Shown: one piece after another, positions 46,838-58,800 of the stretch
Layout: the number at the start of each line of letters is the position of its first letter
Position numbering within the stretch: the first letter of the stretch is position 1
Assembly (NCBI RefSeq): GCF_921293095.1
Contig: NC_060248.1
Coordinates: 14,402,744 to 14,466,743 of the forward strand
DNA length: 64,000 nt
Source of the DNA: Ischnura elegans
Taxonomy: Eukaryota > Arthropoda > Insecta > Odonata > Coenagrionidae
Direction of reading: 5' to 3'
Translations under genes and position numbers: made by a program
The notes under the pieces: generated by a model
What the model was told of the DNA's origin: nothing
Databases searched by the model: none
What the model saw: the letters and a program-made list of their open reading frames with translations, nothing else

Positions 46838-49336
46838 CACTAGAAGGACGGCAGGGGTCATTTGACCCATTTTCAGAATTCAAATTTATTTTTCTCATAT
46901 TAAAATATTTTTTTTAATTTTGAAACTTTTTCACTTTGTCCATTTTGGTCTATATTTTGATAAATTAGTGAAAATTCAAATATAACGTTTTCTTTTAAAT
47001 TTTTATGACATGTTATACCTAGAAGGACGGTTAGGGGTCATTTGACCCACAACTTGTTTTCGCACTATTTTCTTACCCGTGGGCACTTTTGTGACATGTG
47101 TATCATATAATCAGCAAGAGGCTAGTGTGATACATGATTTGCTTCATTTGAAGCTTGAAGTACCCGGATCAATGCCAGTTTCGTCCCAAGGGCTCCTATC
47201 TTTATTCGAAAACCAAGGCATAGCGTCTTGTTGTATTCAATCTTTTGATATTTTTCGGGCAGCAAAGGGAAATAAAACGTTTTCAATCCTTGATTTGCAT
47301 AAATCATGTACTTATGATATTTGAATTTTGTTTTATTTATTGTTCAATGATTATTGTACAACCCACACCAGAAAATCGTCACGTATCCCATGACATTTGT
47401 TTCGTCGGCCAAGATTCAGAGCTCTTAGAGACATTATTTTCAATATAGTCTCATCAAGTTTACAAATAACTGTTTCATTTTTCTGGCCTGACGGCACTGT
47501 CACTTGGCCTTGCCCCTTTGCCATGTGTCCAGCATTAGTGCCGCCTGACCCCTTCGGGGTTTTGGGCGGGTTGACTGCACGCTGCGCCCAAGGGAAAAAT
47601 TCTGTCTCCTTTTGAGAGTGCGGAGGAATACGGTGGACTGTAAAAATTCTACTGTATATCCTACACTTGGAATCCGTACGTAGGACGGAGAAGAAGCATT
47701 ACTGCAAGTTCTTGGAAGATACGAATCAGGATACGGCTTGCGGTTGAGTCCCTGCCTTACGAACGGCAATTAGCGTTACTTCTGAAATTTTTGTCCTTCT
47801 GTATGAATTTCTAATTCTCTCCAACTCTCTATATCTCCAATGCAACTGGAGAATATTCTACCATAATGCACTTTCGTTTGTAGATTTTTTTCGCATGCAT
47901 ATCAGTAGCGAGTTGAGGAAGAAAGTAAGAAGTCGAGAAATTTATCCAAAGAAGAGAATCGTCGCGATTCAAATAGCTGTTGGGAATATTGAAGATCAGT
48001 CTAGAAGTGAATCGCAAACATCAGTTCAAGGACATTCTGACCAATCCATCAACATCTGCGTGTGATGGAAACGATGAAGTCCAAGATAGTGAATCCGATG
48101 GTGACTTTGGCGTAACGGCAAATGCGCAGCTCTATTCAACAAAATGCAGCCGTCCTATTATGAGGTATATTCCAAATGAATCAGACAAATTTGGAATCGA
48201 GTACTGGGTTTTGACAGATTTGAAATGAAAATACAGCCTAAATGAATTTCCATGCTGTGGTAATGATGATTGGCCATCAAATCAAGCGTTGGGGAAATAA
48301 ATAGTTACTATAAGTACCGTAGCATACAAGAATTCAGGAATAAATGTAACTTGTAATAATTATTTTCCATCCATCCAGCTGGCAGGAAATCATTAAAACA
48401 ATGGAAAACTTCTCTTGCACGGACAATCTGAAAAAAACAGGCGTGACGCACGAATATCCATGACCCCTAAAATAGCCATGTAATCCATTCAAAGCTAGTG
48501 TTCAAAAATACTTTAGGCCATACTCTTTTGTAGAATTAGGCCAACTACAACAATAATGTACTTTTACTCAGCAGCATGATCTCAGACAACACTATTTCCG
48601 AAACGAATAAAAGAATACCTACCAGAGACCATCCTATTTCATAACAAAAACAAAGCGAGAGTAGATATGATGGATAGCATGTATCAATTTATTTACACGT
48701 CTCCAAATCCAACAGCCATATCTCCACAGGCACAAAAAAGAAAAAGGTGCCAAATACCATCAAATTGAATCATTGCACCAATTTCCTTTGCATTTTCCAA
48801 ATTCCTTTTCATGTGCAAATGGCTTGTGTCCTAACACCCCCTGCCATACGCTTTTAAGCGGCTTGCGTGTTAGTGTGTAGATTTAGATGTAGATGAATAA
48901 ATCGTCCAACGTACACATTCAGCGCAAAAAAATATTTTGTGGAAACAGCGCTGAAAAAATACTGTCTGTCTGAGATTTACAACAAAGTAATAAGTTTTAA
49001 AAATGTTAATGCAAATTTTGTAAACCCAGTACGCCTATTGTGTAAACATGTAACACAACTTTTGTATTGAGTGTATGTATTTTCATTATTAGATTTGCAA
49101 TCGACTACTAAATACGGTTTAATTCATGATTCTTTAAAATAATTGTAATTAACTTCTCACGATGGAAATAATATTTAATAATGTTAATTAGTGTTTTTAA
49201 TGAACTGATTCAACAATTAATATGATTAAACTGAATATTGGATGAAAATTAGGCGTTTTATTCCAAAATACATTTTAGGGGTCAAACGACCCCTAGCCGT
49301 CCTTCTAGGTAGCGCGAAACTCCCGTCCTCCTAGTG
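46838..49336 (+). mobile_element. Decayed piggyBac-type element
   Basis: A 2.5 kb element lies between TTAA at 46834-46837 and 49337-49340. Its inverted ends are CACTAGAAGGACGG and CACTAGGAGGACGG. Each end has a second internal copy of AGAAGGACGG followed by GGGGTCATTTGACCC-like palindromes. Transposase pieces inside (see 47990 and 48650) confirm the superfamily. Confidence 0.9.
47980..48720 (+). pseudogene. piggyBac transposase remnants
   Basis: Plus-strand pieces include SRPIMRYIPNESDKFGIEYW plus VLTDLK (about 48150-48228), the conserved core before the catalytic aspartates, and, in a different frame, NKNKARVDMMDSMYQF (about 48645-48695), the conserved C-terminal block. Stops and frameshifts between them make the gene non-functional. 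Upstream acidic sequence (SESDGDFG) fits the usual N-terminus. Confidence 0.8.
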
Positions 49337-49340
49337 TTAA

Positions 49341-51643
49341 GTTGACATTCCACTTAAAATGTCCAACATAATTAGAATATATATAACAAGAAGCATAACA
49401 AAATGCAATTGTTGATCACTCAATTTTGACACCTTTAAATTTTTATATCAAAATTCCTCAGTGAGTGGCATCACGTAATAGCGTATCTCATGATCGTGCA
49501 TCTTTTGCATGTTGTTCCAAAAAGACAAAAGACGAACGGAATTCAGATTATTTTTCATGCAATATCGTTACTGAAGGTGTGATTGTTGTACATGAATTAA
49601 AAAGCACTCAAACGGAAAAAAACAATTGGAAATAGGTAATTTTGTTTATTAATTTTATCGAAAGCTGTTTGATGGTGTCTAGTCAACTTTTTTGAAAATC
49701 TCTCCAATGAAGACTGAACTACGGCTTTCTTCTTTTCTAGATAAAGGAGCCTTAAGATGGCAGTCTCTCTCTCAAAAGATTACTTTAATTGAAGTCAACA
49801 CTGCCACTGATCGTACATATACGTTATGTACGATGTATAAAATAATGATAAAATTTGAACATGGCCACTCATAGACATTTCACTCTTGCTTCTTCAGAGT
49901 CTTGAAGGACATTTTCGATATTTATCAGTTTCTTTAAGTAAATTCTTGCCTAATATGAAACTTCAATTTTACACTCGTTAACTAGCTCAATTTATACAAA
50001 AAATAATTATGTGAAAGGAGCACCTGTACATGGCATCAACATGTTTCATGTGTTGGTAGTTAACACACACGGGACAACTATCGCTCGCTCTGTAATCCAC
50101 ACAATCAAACAGGCTGTGACACTAACAAATCCAGATATAAAGACATACAGTACTCAAAATCTCACCATGAATGACTTCCTTGTGTTTTTCCGAAAAACCT
50201 GGTGAATTTTTAAAATCACTGCAGTGTGTTTAGAAGAGAATGACATTAGTGTCTCGTTTATGCATCCACATGGTCCATCAAAATGATCCTCATGGCCAAA
50301 GTAGAAGACTTATGTGAAGTGCCATTGAAAAATACTCTGTGCAAATTGCGTCTCATTCATCGTTTCCAGCCAGTAGCAGTGGGTGTTTGCACACATTGGA
50401 TGCCATGGAAGTAAACAAGATTGAACTTGCTTTCACTCAATAGATGTAACCAATCATTCAGATATGAACTTTTCACTATTCTGAATGCTAAGTAGAATGA
50501 AACTTCATTTTTCGCCCCTTGAAGGTATGCAATCTCTGTGTAAAAGAGTCGAAAACATGCCTAACTTTGACATGCCTTAAAACAAAAAGTATAAAAATAC
50601 TACCTTTTTTTATTTTTTAAAATGAAAGCAGAACATTTAAACTACCCGCTGATAAATTTTAATGAAAATAAAAGGTGGCCTTTTTTAGTAATAAATTTTT
50701 AAATAATGACTAATTTGTATTGTTTAAACAAGTCCTATTTGTTTATTATTGTTTCAAATGACTTGCAATTTATGCCAAAATGTGCATAACTGAATTATCT
50801 TTAAAATGAAACAATAACCACTGCTTTATGGGCCATGGTTCCGTAGTAATCAGCATTTATGTGGAGAGGCCTGACACTGCAATGTTCAAAGGACAGTAAC
50901 TTTATGACGGTTCAGTTCTGAGCTGAGATAAAGGCATCATTATTCATCATAAGGATACTGCTTTCAAATATATAAATTTCAGAGAAATCGGTGATAGTCA
51001 CCTGACATGATTTTGCACTATCTGCCTGATTTGAGATGAAATGGCCCAGTTTTATGTCTTAAGGTAGTTAGAGTGCCTCAGTAAAAGTAACAAGAATTTT
51101 ATATAATTATGGTCATACATTCTTTGAAAGGCACACTTTCAATTATACAAAGAAAAAGGTATTCAGATTTGTCGTTTTTGAGATAGTTAAAGGTAAAATT
51201 ATGATACTTTAACATGGGCTTTTAAGGAGCAACACAGTTTTTTCGAGCTAGCAAAGCTGTTGGTAACAAAAAATTGTTGAGACAGCACTCATTATAAGCA
51301 AAATTTTGTGAAATATCTAAATAGGTCCTAGGAAATTTTAAGTTCATGATAAAATAAGAAATATATTTGTGACAAACTGCCTGAAACTCGCAAGGCAGCT
51401 GGGAACCTCCAGTACCAACATCGCAAAACGAAAACCACTACGCCAACTTCACCTAAATTATGCAAATATAGTTAGTTTTCAGGCTAAAACATACGTCTTA
51501 TGTATCTTTCATTAAATATAAATAAATATATTTTTTTAGAATTTACCACTTAGATTGTGAATATTTAGTCACAAGCGTCGTCAATAGTTGAGTATACAAA
51601 TGTTCGAAGAGGTATTGAAACTAGTCGAATTGACTACAGTAAA
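49341..51643. other. Intergenic with a possible decayed ORF near 50.2 kb
   Basis: A plus-strand stretch at about 50225-50420 translates in part as CLEENDISVSFMHPHGPSK and, after a frameshift, to short cysteine-containing segments. It resembles a motif I associate with repeated, unnamed invertebrate proteins, but the match is short. Nothing else is recognisable. Confidence 0.3.
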
Positions 51644-51645
51644 TA

Positions 51646-52928
51646 CAGTGGAACTTGGTTAGTACGTTCCTCCTTAGTACGGCGATTTCTCTCGGTCCCG
51701 GTACCATCCGAACAAAATACAGGTAAAAGTATTTGGTTAGTACGTTTGAAAAAATTGCGCTTTCCTGGTTAGTACGCTCAATTGCTTGCCGTGATGCAAC
51801 CCGCAATTCGTTCTCTAGTATCTTCTTAAGGGTCATAAACCTCCGAATTCATGATTTAATTTATTATCATTAGCCATTGACATTTTTGCAATAATTCCAC
51901 ATCTCTTTCTTCGACCGTGATTTGTCCAAATGCATTTCTCAATTCTTGTGACATGATGAATAATAAAATGTGGCCATTTATCAGGAATGTCTGACTAACT
52001 AAACTGCAGCCAATGAGAAGACCCGATTTTCCCCATCCCGAGCTCCGCACCTTCTATTCGAAGTGCCACCTGCGCACAAATTTTGCAAGTGGGCAATGGT
52101 TGCTATTGCACGAGTTATCATGATGAAGAAATGAGTCTTATCCAGTTCCCACTTTATCTATTGCAGTACTGCACGTACTCCATACACTCGACGTCGAGGC
52201 TATGGAGTGCGTGCGTATTTACTTGACTACTGATGCGGGAGCAAACCATGTTCTAGATCTCCACGCGAAGCTTAGCTTTAAATACTTGATCTCGGCATGA
52301 AAGCAGACGACATTAGACAAATTTTTTAAGTAAGTTTCAACTGTATAATATAAAATCTTCTTGTATTTATGCCGTAATCTAATAATCTTATGTGTTATTA
52401 ATCGATATATCGATCGATATAACAATCGATATGGTTTCATTCCAGACGTGAATGTGTACGGCTGTTGCCGTAATTTAAGGTTAATATAATTTTGTCCAAT
52501 TTTTATGATATTTAAAAACAACCAGTTGTCATACTCAGGGTTGTTGTTATATTCTCCGAGTACGCTTTGAGAAAGAAGAAATGACTTAGCTTTACATGTA
52601 CTCTTTCTATAATTATATATAGGATAAATCACAGGAGATAGATGCCGTTTTCATGTAATTGTCTTCGGGAAATCTATGAAACATTGTGATTTTTATTCAC
52701 ATGGTATTGTTTTTCAATGTAGCGCACATTTTCTTGATTTTAAAGGTGAAAAGAGTTCAGGAAGGCGATCCTATGAGAACTACCGATAGTAATTGTAATT
52801 ATGACGACTTTTCCACAAATTACAATTACCCCAACTGCTATTATTTACTTTCCTCGTTAGCACGTTTTCCTGGTTATTACGTTCATTTTTTGTGGTCCCT
52901 TCAGAAACGTACTTAACAAGTTCTACTG
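51646..52928. mobile_element. Tc1/mariner-like (TA) non-autonomous element
   Basis: Inverted ends CAGTGGAACTTGGTTAGTAC and CAGTAGAACTTGTTAAGTAC are flanked by TA at 51644-51645 and 52929-52930. Reiterated GGTTAGTACG units lie near both ends. The 1.28 kb length exceeds a typical MITE, but no transposase motif was found. Confidence 0.85.
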
Positions 52929-53649
52929 TACCTTTTAAAAATCATTTTTGACGTTTGCATTGTGCTGAGGTGCAAAATTGCACTCACACTTCACTTGTTT
53001 CCTAATTACGCTTTCTTTTGTTTCAATTTTTTTGGTGACTCATTTGCATAAATAGTAGATAGCCTGAGTATATCACTTGACTTCAGCCGATGCCACTCTA
53101 ACTACCTTAAACATGTCTTATAATAGACCTCCAATCAGCCCTCTTACTAAAGTACAAGCTGGGTTCACAATATGTTTTCAGTATCCCTGACTTTTCCATG
53201 ATTTCCATCCTGAATTTTTTTTAATTCTCCTGACTTAATACCATAGGCAAAGTAGGTACACATCGATTTTATAGAATGTGGAACAAGTTATATTGTGAAA
53301 TAAAATGTTCCCCCAGAAGTGAAAAATATTACAGTCAAAATAAAAAGATAGATCAAAGCAGTCTTTGCTTAAATATGTGAGATTTAAAAATATACCAATA
53401 GCACATTCAACAAAAATGAAAGAAGAATACATCACTTCGGAGAAAAAAAAGTATCAAGAACATCAATGAATGATTTCTTAGACAACATGGTGGCTGTAGA
53501 AAGTATCTATATTTCTTCTGTCCTTGGGAAAGTAGCGATAGAGAAAACCACTGAGTGATACGAGAAATCACTGAGCAGGCTAAGAGAAAAAATTATTTTT
53601 GTCATGCATAACTTAATAAACAAACCTTTTAGTTGCACTTTTAAAGTCA

Positions 53650-54120
53650 ATTTGACTCCACTGCACATAAACTATGCCGTATGATGCAGTTTTTTAAGCC
53701 TCATGATAAACCTGGGAAATGTTTGGAATACATGGGAATAAAAATGCTACAAATCTCTTCAGAGAAACTGAAGGCCAGAATTTATGATGGTACACCAATT
53801 AGACAGGTAATTAGAGATTTCATGTTTGTACAACTCATGAATGCTAAGAAATCATTTGCTGATACTGTGAAAAATTTCCTGGGATATTACAAAGCTGATG
53901 ATTAAGGACAGCAAGTAGATGAGGTGGTAAAATATTTTAGAAACCCTGGATGCAATGGGAGTATTAAGATTCACAAGTTACCTAGCCGCTTGGACTATTT
54001 CCCAGAGAAATTAGAAAAAAGAAAATGGTGAGAGATTTCAGATGGCAGATTACTACTGGAACTTTTAAAGAAACCTAGAAACTTTCTGCCTTAAGTCATT
54101 CAGAAATTTCTCAGAAAAGA
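53650..54120 (+). pseudogene. Second decayed copy of the repeated invertebrate ORF family
   Basis: Translation includes AHKLCRMMQFFKPHDKPG, QISSEKLKARIYDGTPIRQV, NFLGYYKADD, then (after a stop) GSIKIHKLPSRLDYFPEKLE and later frame-shifted pieces. The order agrees with the 30954-32203 copy (KIKEGTCIGAQIR ... NFLGN ... INLKIYLFDSHLAFF), so both derive from the same protein family. Rep-1 copy 5 begins 120 bp downstream. Confidence 0.65.
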
Positions 54121-54243
54121 ATCTTCGGAAGTGCTAAATCTTCTTCAATACTTTTTTCTCCTTGGTAAGTGCAATAAAGTGCTCCCAATATATTTCATGA
54201 GGTATTTCTTTCATTTCTGGAGAAAATTTCAAAATATTAACGA

Positions 54244-54755
54244 TAGGGCGTTTCCTATTATTTTTTCTTGCCTAAATCGAAAGATTATTACTTCTGGAGT
54301 ACGTATTTCACGCTTTTAGATTTTTAAATGACTACATCTATTTTACGCGATTACATGAAAAGTGAAAATATTCAAGCACGCAAAAAAGCGACGGCTGAGT
54401 ATGAATGCCGGGAAAACTTCGTGTGACGTTGTTCTGGTTCCCGCTGCCGCTAGTGAGGTGACCTTGGGGCGAGGCTTTGAGCGCTGATACGATGCAGGAT
54501 GCTAGCAGGTAGCAGAGTACCCTGCTAGCTGGTAGCGCTTGGCTTAAATAAGGATTATTAATACCTTATCAAACGAAGAAAACTCTCTGACCTTAGCCAG
54601 TTTTAATAAGTGATTATTAAGACATGTTTCCCTGAGCTCTGTGCCTCATGCATGCATTAGTAATCTCAGACGATGTATAACTCCTATCTACTCGTATAGA
54701 AACTAGGTCCCTGTGACGTCACGTGGAGTGGAATCGCATGGGCGCCAATCTGGCC
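54244..54755 (+). mobile_element. Rep-1 MITE, copy 5 (right end missing)
   Basis: Begins TAGGGCGTTTCC and follows copies 1 and 2 closely for 510 bp, then stops at gcgccaatctggcc, so the right terminus is lost. Confidence 0.85.
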
Positions 54756-55749
54756 TACGGGCGGTAGCCTGTGTCTTTTAGAACATTTATTTATGCCCAA
54801 CTTGGCGTGCTTGGTATTTCCATAGTTTAGTTCCCAAAACTTGCAGTTTTGCTATAACAAATGTGCACCTAATTCTTACTGCTTGTAGAAATAAAATTCA
54901 AGTTACTGAAATTATAGAAGCTGTAGTAAATAACACAAACCTCTGCTATCCACAACACAGCCCCAAGGCCTCAACTCTGGGCTGTGAGTTCTACCTTCAT
55001 GTGGTTAAGCACAGACCCGGCAATTTTTAGTTTTATTAATTTAAAAACTCAGTATTGATTTTCTAACAGCTGCTGAGACGAATATTTTTCTGATGTGTTA
55101 GCACATAACAAAATAAGCTTTTCAAGTAGACTGCCATTACTTCTATTACTTTTTATAGAGATGTAAGTTTTCAAACTTGAGTCGCTATAACTTTGAATCC
55201 GCCATAACTTTGAATCGGATCATCAAGATTTCCTCCATGCATCAACTGACACATCTCGAGTTAATGATATTTTGATCGACCTACTATCTTCTTAACTTCA
55301 ACCTACCCAATACCCAAGCATCCACCAGCACTCCAGTTGCTTCTTACCCACGCAAAATCTGTTATCCTCTAACACACACCCAACCTGCCCTGCATCCTCA
55401 ATTAAGGCAAGGGATGAGAAAAAACCCACGTGGTAGCCACCAACTCCGTAATCACCACATGTTCACAATTCATAAGCTAGCATGCTTCTGCATGTCACAA
55501 TGCAGATTTAAGAAACGGCACACCCAAGAAAAATTCTACACAATTCACTAATCCATATTTTAAAAAGGAGTCCTCAAAATTTTTAATGCAATTTTTTTTA
55601 AATTTAACCATAAATCCAAATGTGGAAATTTCTCAGATCTGAAAATTGCAGGATGATTCTCCAAGATTTCAATGGGGATGACTTACTTGTGTTGAAGTGG
55701 GGCCCAGGAGCAGCAGCAGGCACGTGCAGAGGAGAAGAAGGGGGGAGGA

Positions 55750-55871
55750 TCACTTGCAGCACGTACTGCCAGGCGCCTTCTGGGCGCCTCCCTCCGACTC
55801 CACCAGCCTCCTCGCCTGCCCACTCGTCCCTGCGCCACCCACGCCCTGCTCACTCTTTGGAAGCTTTTTCG
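55750..55871 (-). CDS. Rab5: Rab5 terminal coding exon (hypervariable tail, CCK end)
   Basis: The acceptor tgtttgcag is followed by CG AAA AAG CTT..., giving [18 protein letters not shown], then [18 protein letters not shown] and TCCK with a TGA stop at 55752-55750. It is GC-rich relative to its surroundings, as a Gly/Ala-rich tail requires. The final CC is the prenylation site. A 3' UTR should run towards lower coordinates; a minus-strand AATAAA occurs near 55032. Confidence 0.9.
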
Positions 55872-58800
55872 CTGCAAACACACAACACAACACACTCAAA
55901 ACAACACCAACCCCGTGTGCTTCACACCAGACGTTCACACCAATTTTATATAACGGTACACAAATCACCCGAGTTCTCGATCTTTCATTCCATACTGTAA
56001 ACTTGAATTTACTACACTTTAAAAACAGACAACGACATCACAAGATGAAACCTAGGCAACACATAATCTACTTTTTTTATCTTTGACAACTAAGGTAACA
56101 AAAGAAGGAAAGGTGGGTTTCATAGGCACCATATTCAGGTTGGTTCACATGGATGCAAAACTCAGAGAAACTACACAGGGCAAGCACAAGATCCAATCCA
56201 TAGATTTGCTTCATGGATTTCAAAAAGCTAAGACTGCCAAAAGCCAACTTTCTACGCCCAACGTTCACGCACACTAACGCTTTGAAGCAAGAAATTCATA
56301 AGGATAAATTACCGTATTTATCTGAATATAGTCCTCCCTTTTTTTACAAAAATGCCCGTGGTAAAAGTAAAGGGGAGGACTATATTCAAGCATATTTTTT
56401 TAAATTTTCCCGAAACAGAGGCCTCAAAATTACAATTCAGGAAAGGAATACAGGCGGTCCTCGACTTTCGTACACTCGACTTTCGTACAATTCGCACTTT
56501 CGTACATTCAAAATTGACACCTTTTACTCGACTTTCGTACGCTAAATTCGGACTTTCGGACGCTGGTCTGTAATTTTTTTAAAATTCCCGCTATGTTTAT
56601 TGCGCATCCCAACATTCAATTGTTTCAAATTGCAGTATTGGCAGTATATGCGAACAATATGAACGTATATAATGAAGGGAATTGTTGGTAATTGACTCTG
56701 ATCTAGGTGATTTATTTGGGAGAGAGACTGCCTGCTATAGGCTCCTTTATCAAGAGAAGAGGAAAGCCTTCATTGAAGATATTTTTCAAAAGAAGTTGAC
56801 TAGACATCATCAAATGGCTTTCAATAAAACTAGTAAGATCTTCTTTCTAATTGTGTTTTTTCGTTTGAGTGCTGTTTAATTCATGTAAACCTTCAGCAAC
56901 GATATTGCACGACATATCACCCGAATTCCGTTTGTCTTTTGTCTTTTTTGAATAACATGCAGAATATACGCGATCACGAATGTCACCTGCCAAACATCGA
57001 ATTTTGGTGTAAAAATTAAAAGGTATCCAGAGTGCGGGTTCAACGAATACATTTTTTTATGCTACTTGATATGTCCTTTTATTTATAGTGGACGTAATAA
57101 GTGGAATGTCAACTTAAACGCCAAGAGGAAGTTTCACTCGATAGCCAACGGAGTTCTTGTTTTTTAAACTTATATTTGCATTTTCTGCGTATTTTCGAAA
57201 TAAATTATATGATTTGAGGAGTTTTATTAATATATTATTAAAATTAAGTCAATTGAAATGAATTCCGTGAAAAAAAAGGTTTTAGTACGTAAATTCCGCT
57301 CTTTTGGAACGTAACCCCTAATTAGTATGGAAGTCAATGGTTCGACTTACGTACAATTCGACTTTCGTACAAGTTTTCGGGAACGCATTGTGTACGAAAG
57401 TCGGGGACCGCCTGTATATTCATGATAACTAATCATTGTAAATATTATTTTTAGGAAGTAATGATATACAGTAGAATCCTGATTTAAGGTTTTTCAGGGG
57501 GGACAAAATTTAAAACACTAAAAGCGGAAAAACACTAAATGAGGACCTGCCATTTTTTTTCAGGTTTTAGGGTCTGTAATGATTGGAATGGCTTTTTATG
57601 AATAAAAAATATTATTTTAAGTAACTAAAAGGTGCTGAATGCAGCAAAAAATTCTTTAATGAAATGTTCTCTGCCTATGAAGGTTGGATAATACTTTTAA
57701 AGAATCAGCTAAAAAAATGGGTAGTAAAAATAAGTAATGAGAGGATGACAATTGTTTTAATGAAATATTTTAAGAAAATTCTAATAAACATCAACTTAAA
57801 AGCATTCCCACACAGATTATTATTATGGACATTAGTGATTCCATTTTTATGCATATTTCAGTGGTCTCGATGAAATTTAGAATTTTTTCTGTAAAAGTGA
57901 CATGTAGGTGACTATAGCATTTCTAATATAATAAGAAAAGGTGTAAGTAGGTACTCGAAAAATCATGAGGAATGAGTGAAATAAAGGGACAGCAGAAGAT
58001 CGCTAATCCCGAATTCTCAACTACCGAATATCTAGTAAAAGGGAGGTTTTCTGGAATTTTGCCAACTTAACGTTTTCTGTTGCCTCGGCGAAACAAGGGA
58101 TTTATGAGCCTTTAAAAAGCCTCCTATGCGCACATTTTGAATTTCGAGGTCATCCAAAAAAGTAGAATCTTATTTTAGTATGCGTACAATTCGATGGTGA
58201 TTCAACTCGATGATAACACCAGATTCGTTGTCATATATCCGCGGCCTTATGCAGGTCGAATGGAGCGGGGAGAAGTTGCTTACGCGGCGCGCTGATCACC
58301 TTGACTCAGACTCGCCTTGTTTCTCGGCAGCTTTTAATAAAATTTGGTTGGACCTTGAATAACGATTAGCTAAACTCTGTTAAGAGAAAATGTTTAATCT
58401 TCAACATAACTGGATTTCACCCGAAAAATTGTCAGTGCCTCTGGAGTTTGGCAATTTCGTCAGGGTTATGATGTCGAAGTCAACCACCAAGGGATACCTG
58501 CCGGATTTTCGTATTTTTCCGCGCTCATCTATCCTACCGTGAGTATGCGGTGATTTTTTTTCCAGCATGAGCGATTTATTTAGAGTCATGGATAGTTCGT
58601 CAAAACTCCGATTGTCATTCTCTTTTGACATTAATTAGCACCAGATAAATATTTTTGAATCGACTGCGATATCAACCAGCGGCATGTCGATGAATTGGCT
58701 CCGGGATATCTAAATTAAGATGTAAAATAATGTTGTTCCGTAGGGAAAGAATGCTCTCACTCACGGTCATGACAGGGGAAACACTTCCTCTGTTCTTTCG

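Noticed and set aside
55620-56086. Plus-strand ORFs of 126 and 129 codons
   Set aside because: They run antisense to the GC-rich Rab5 terminal exon, which explains the lack of stops.
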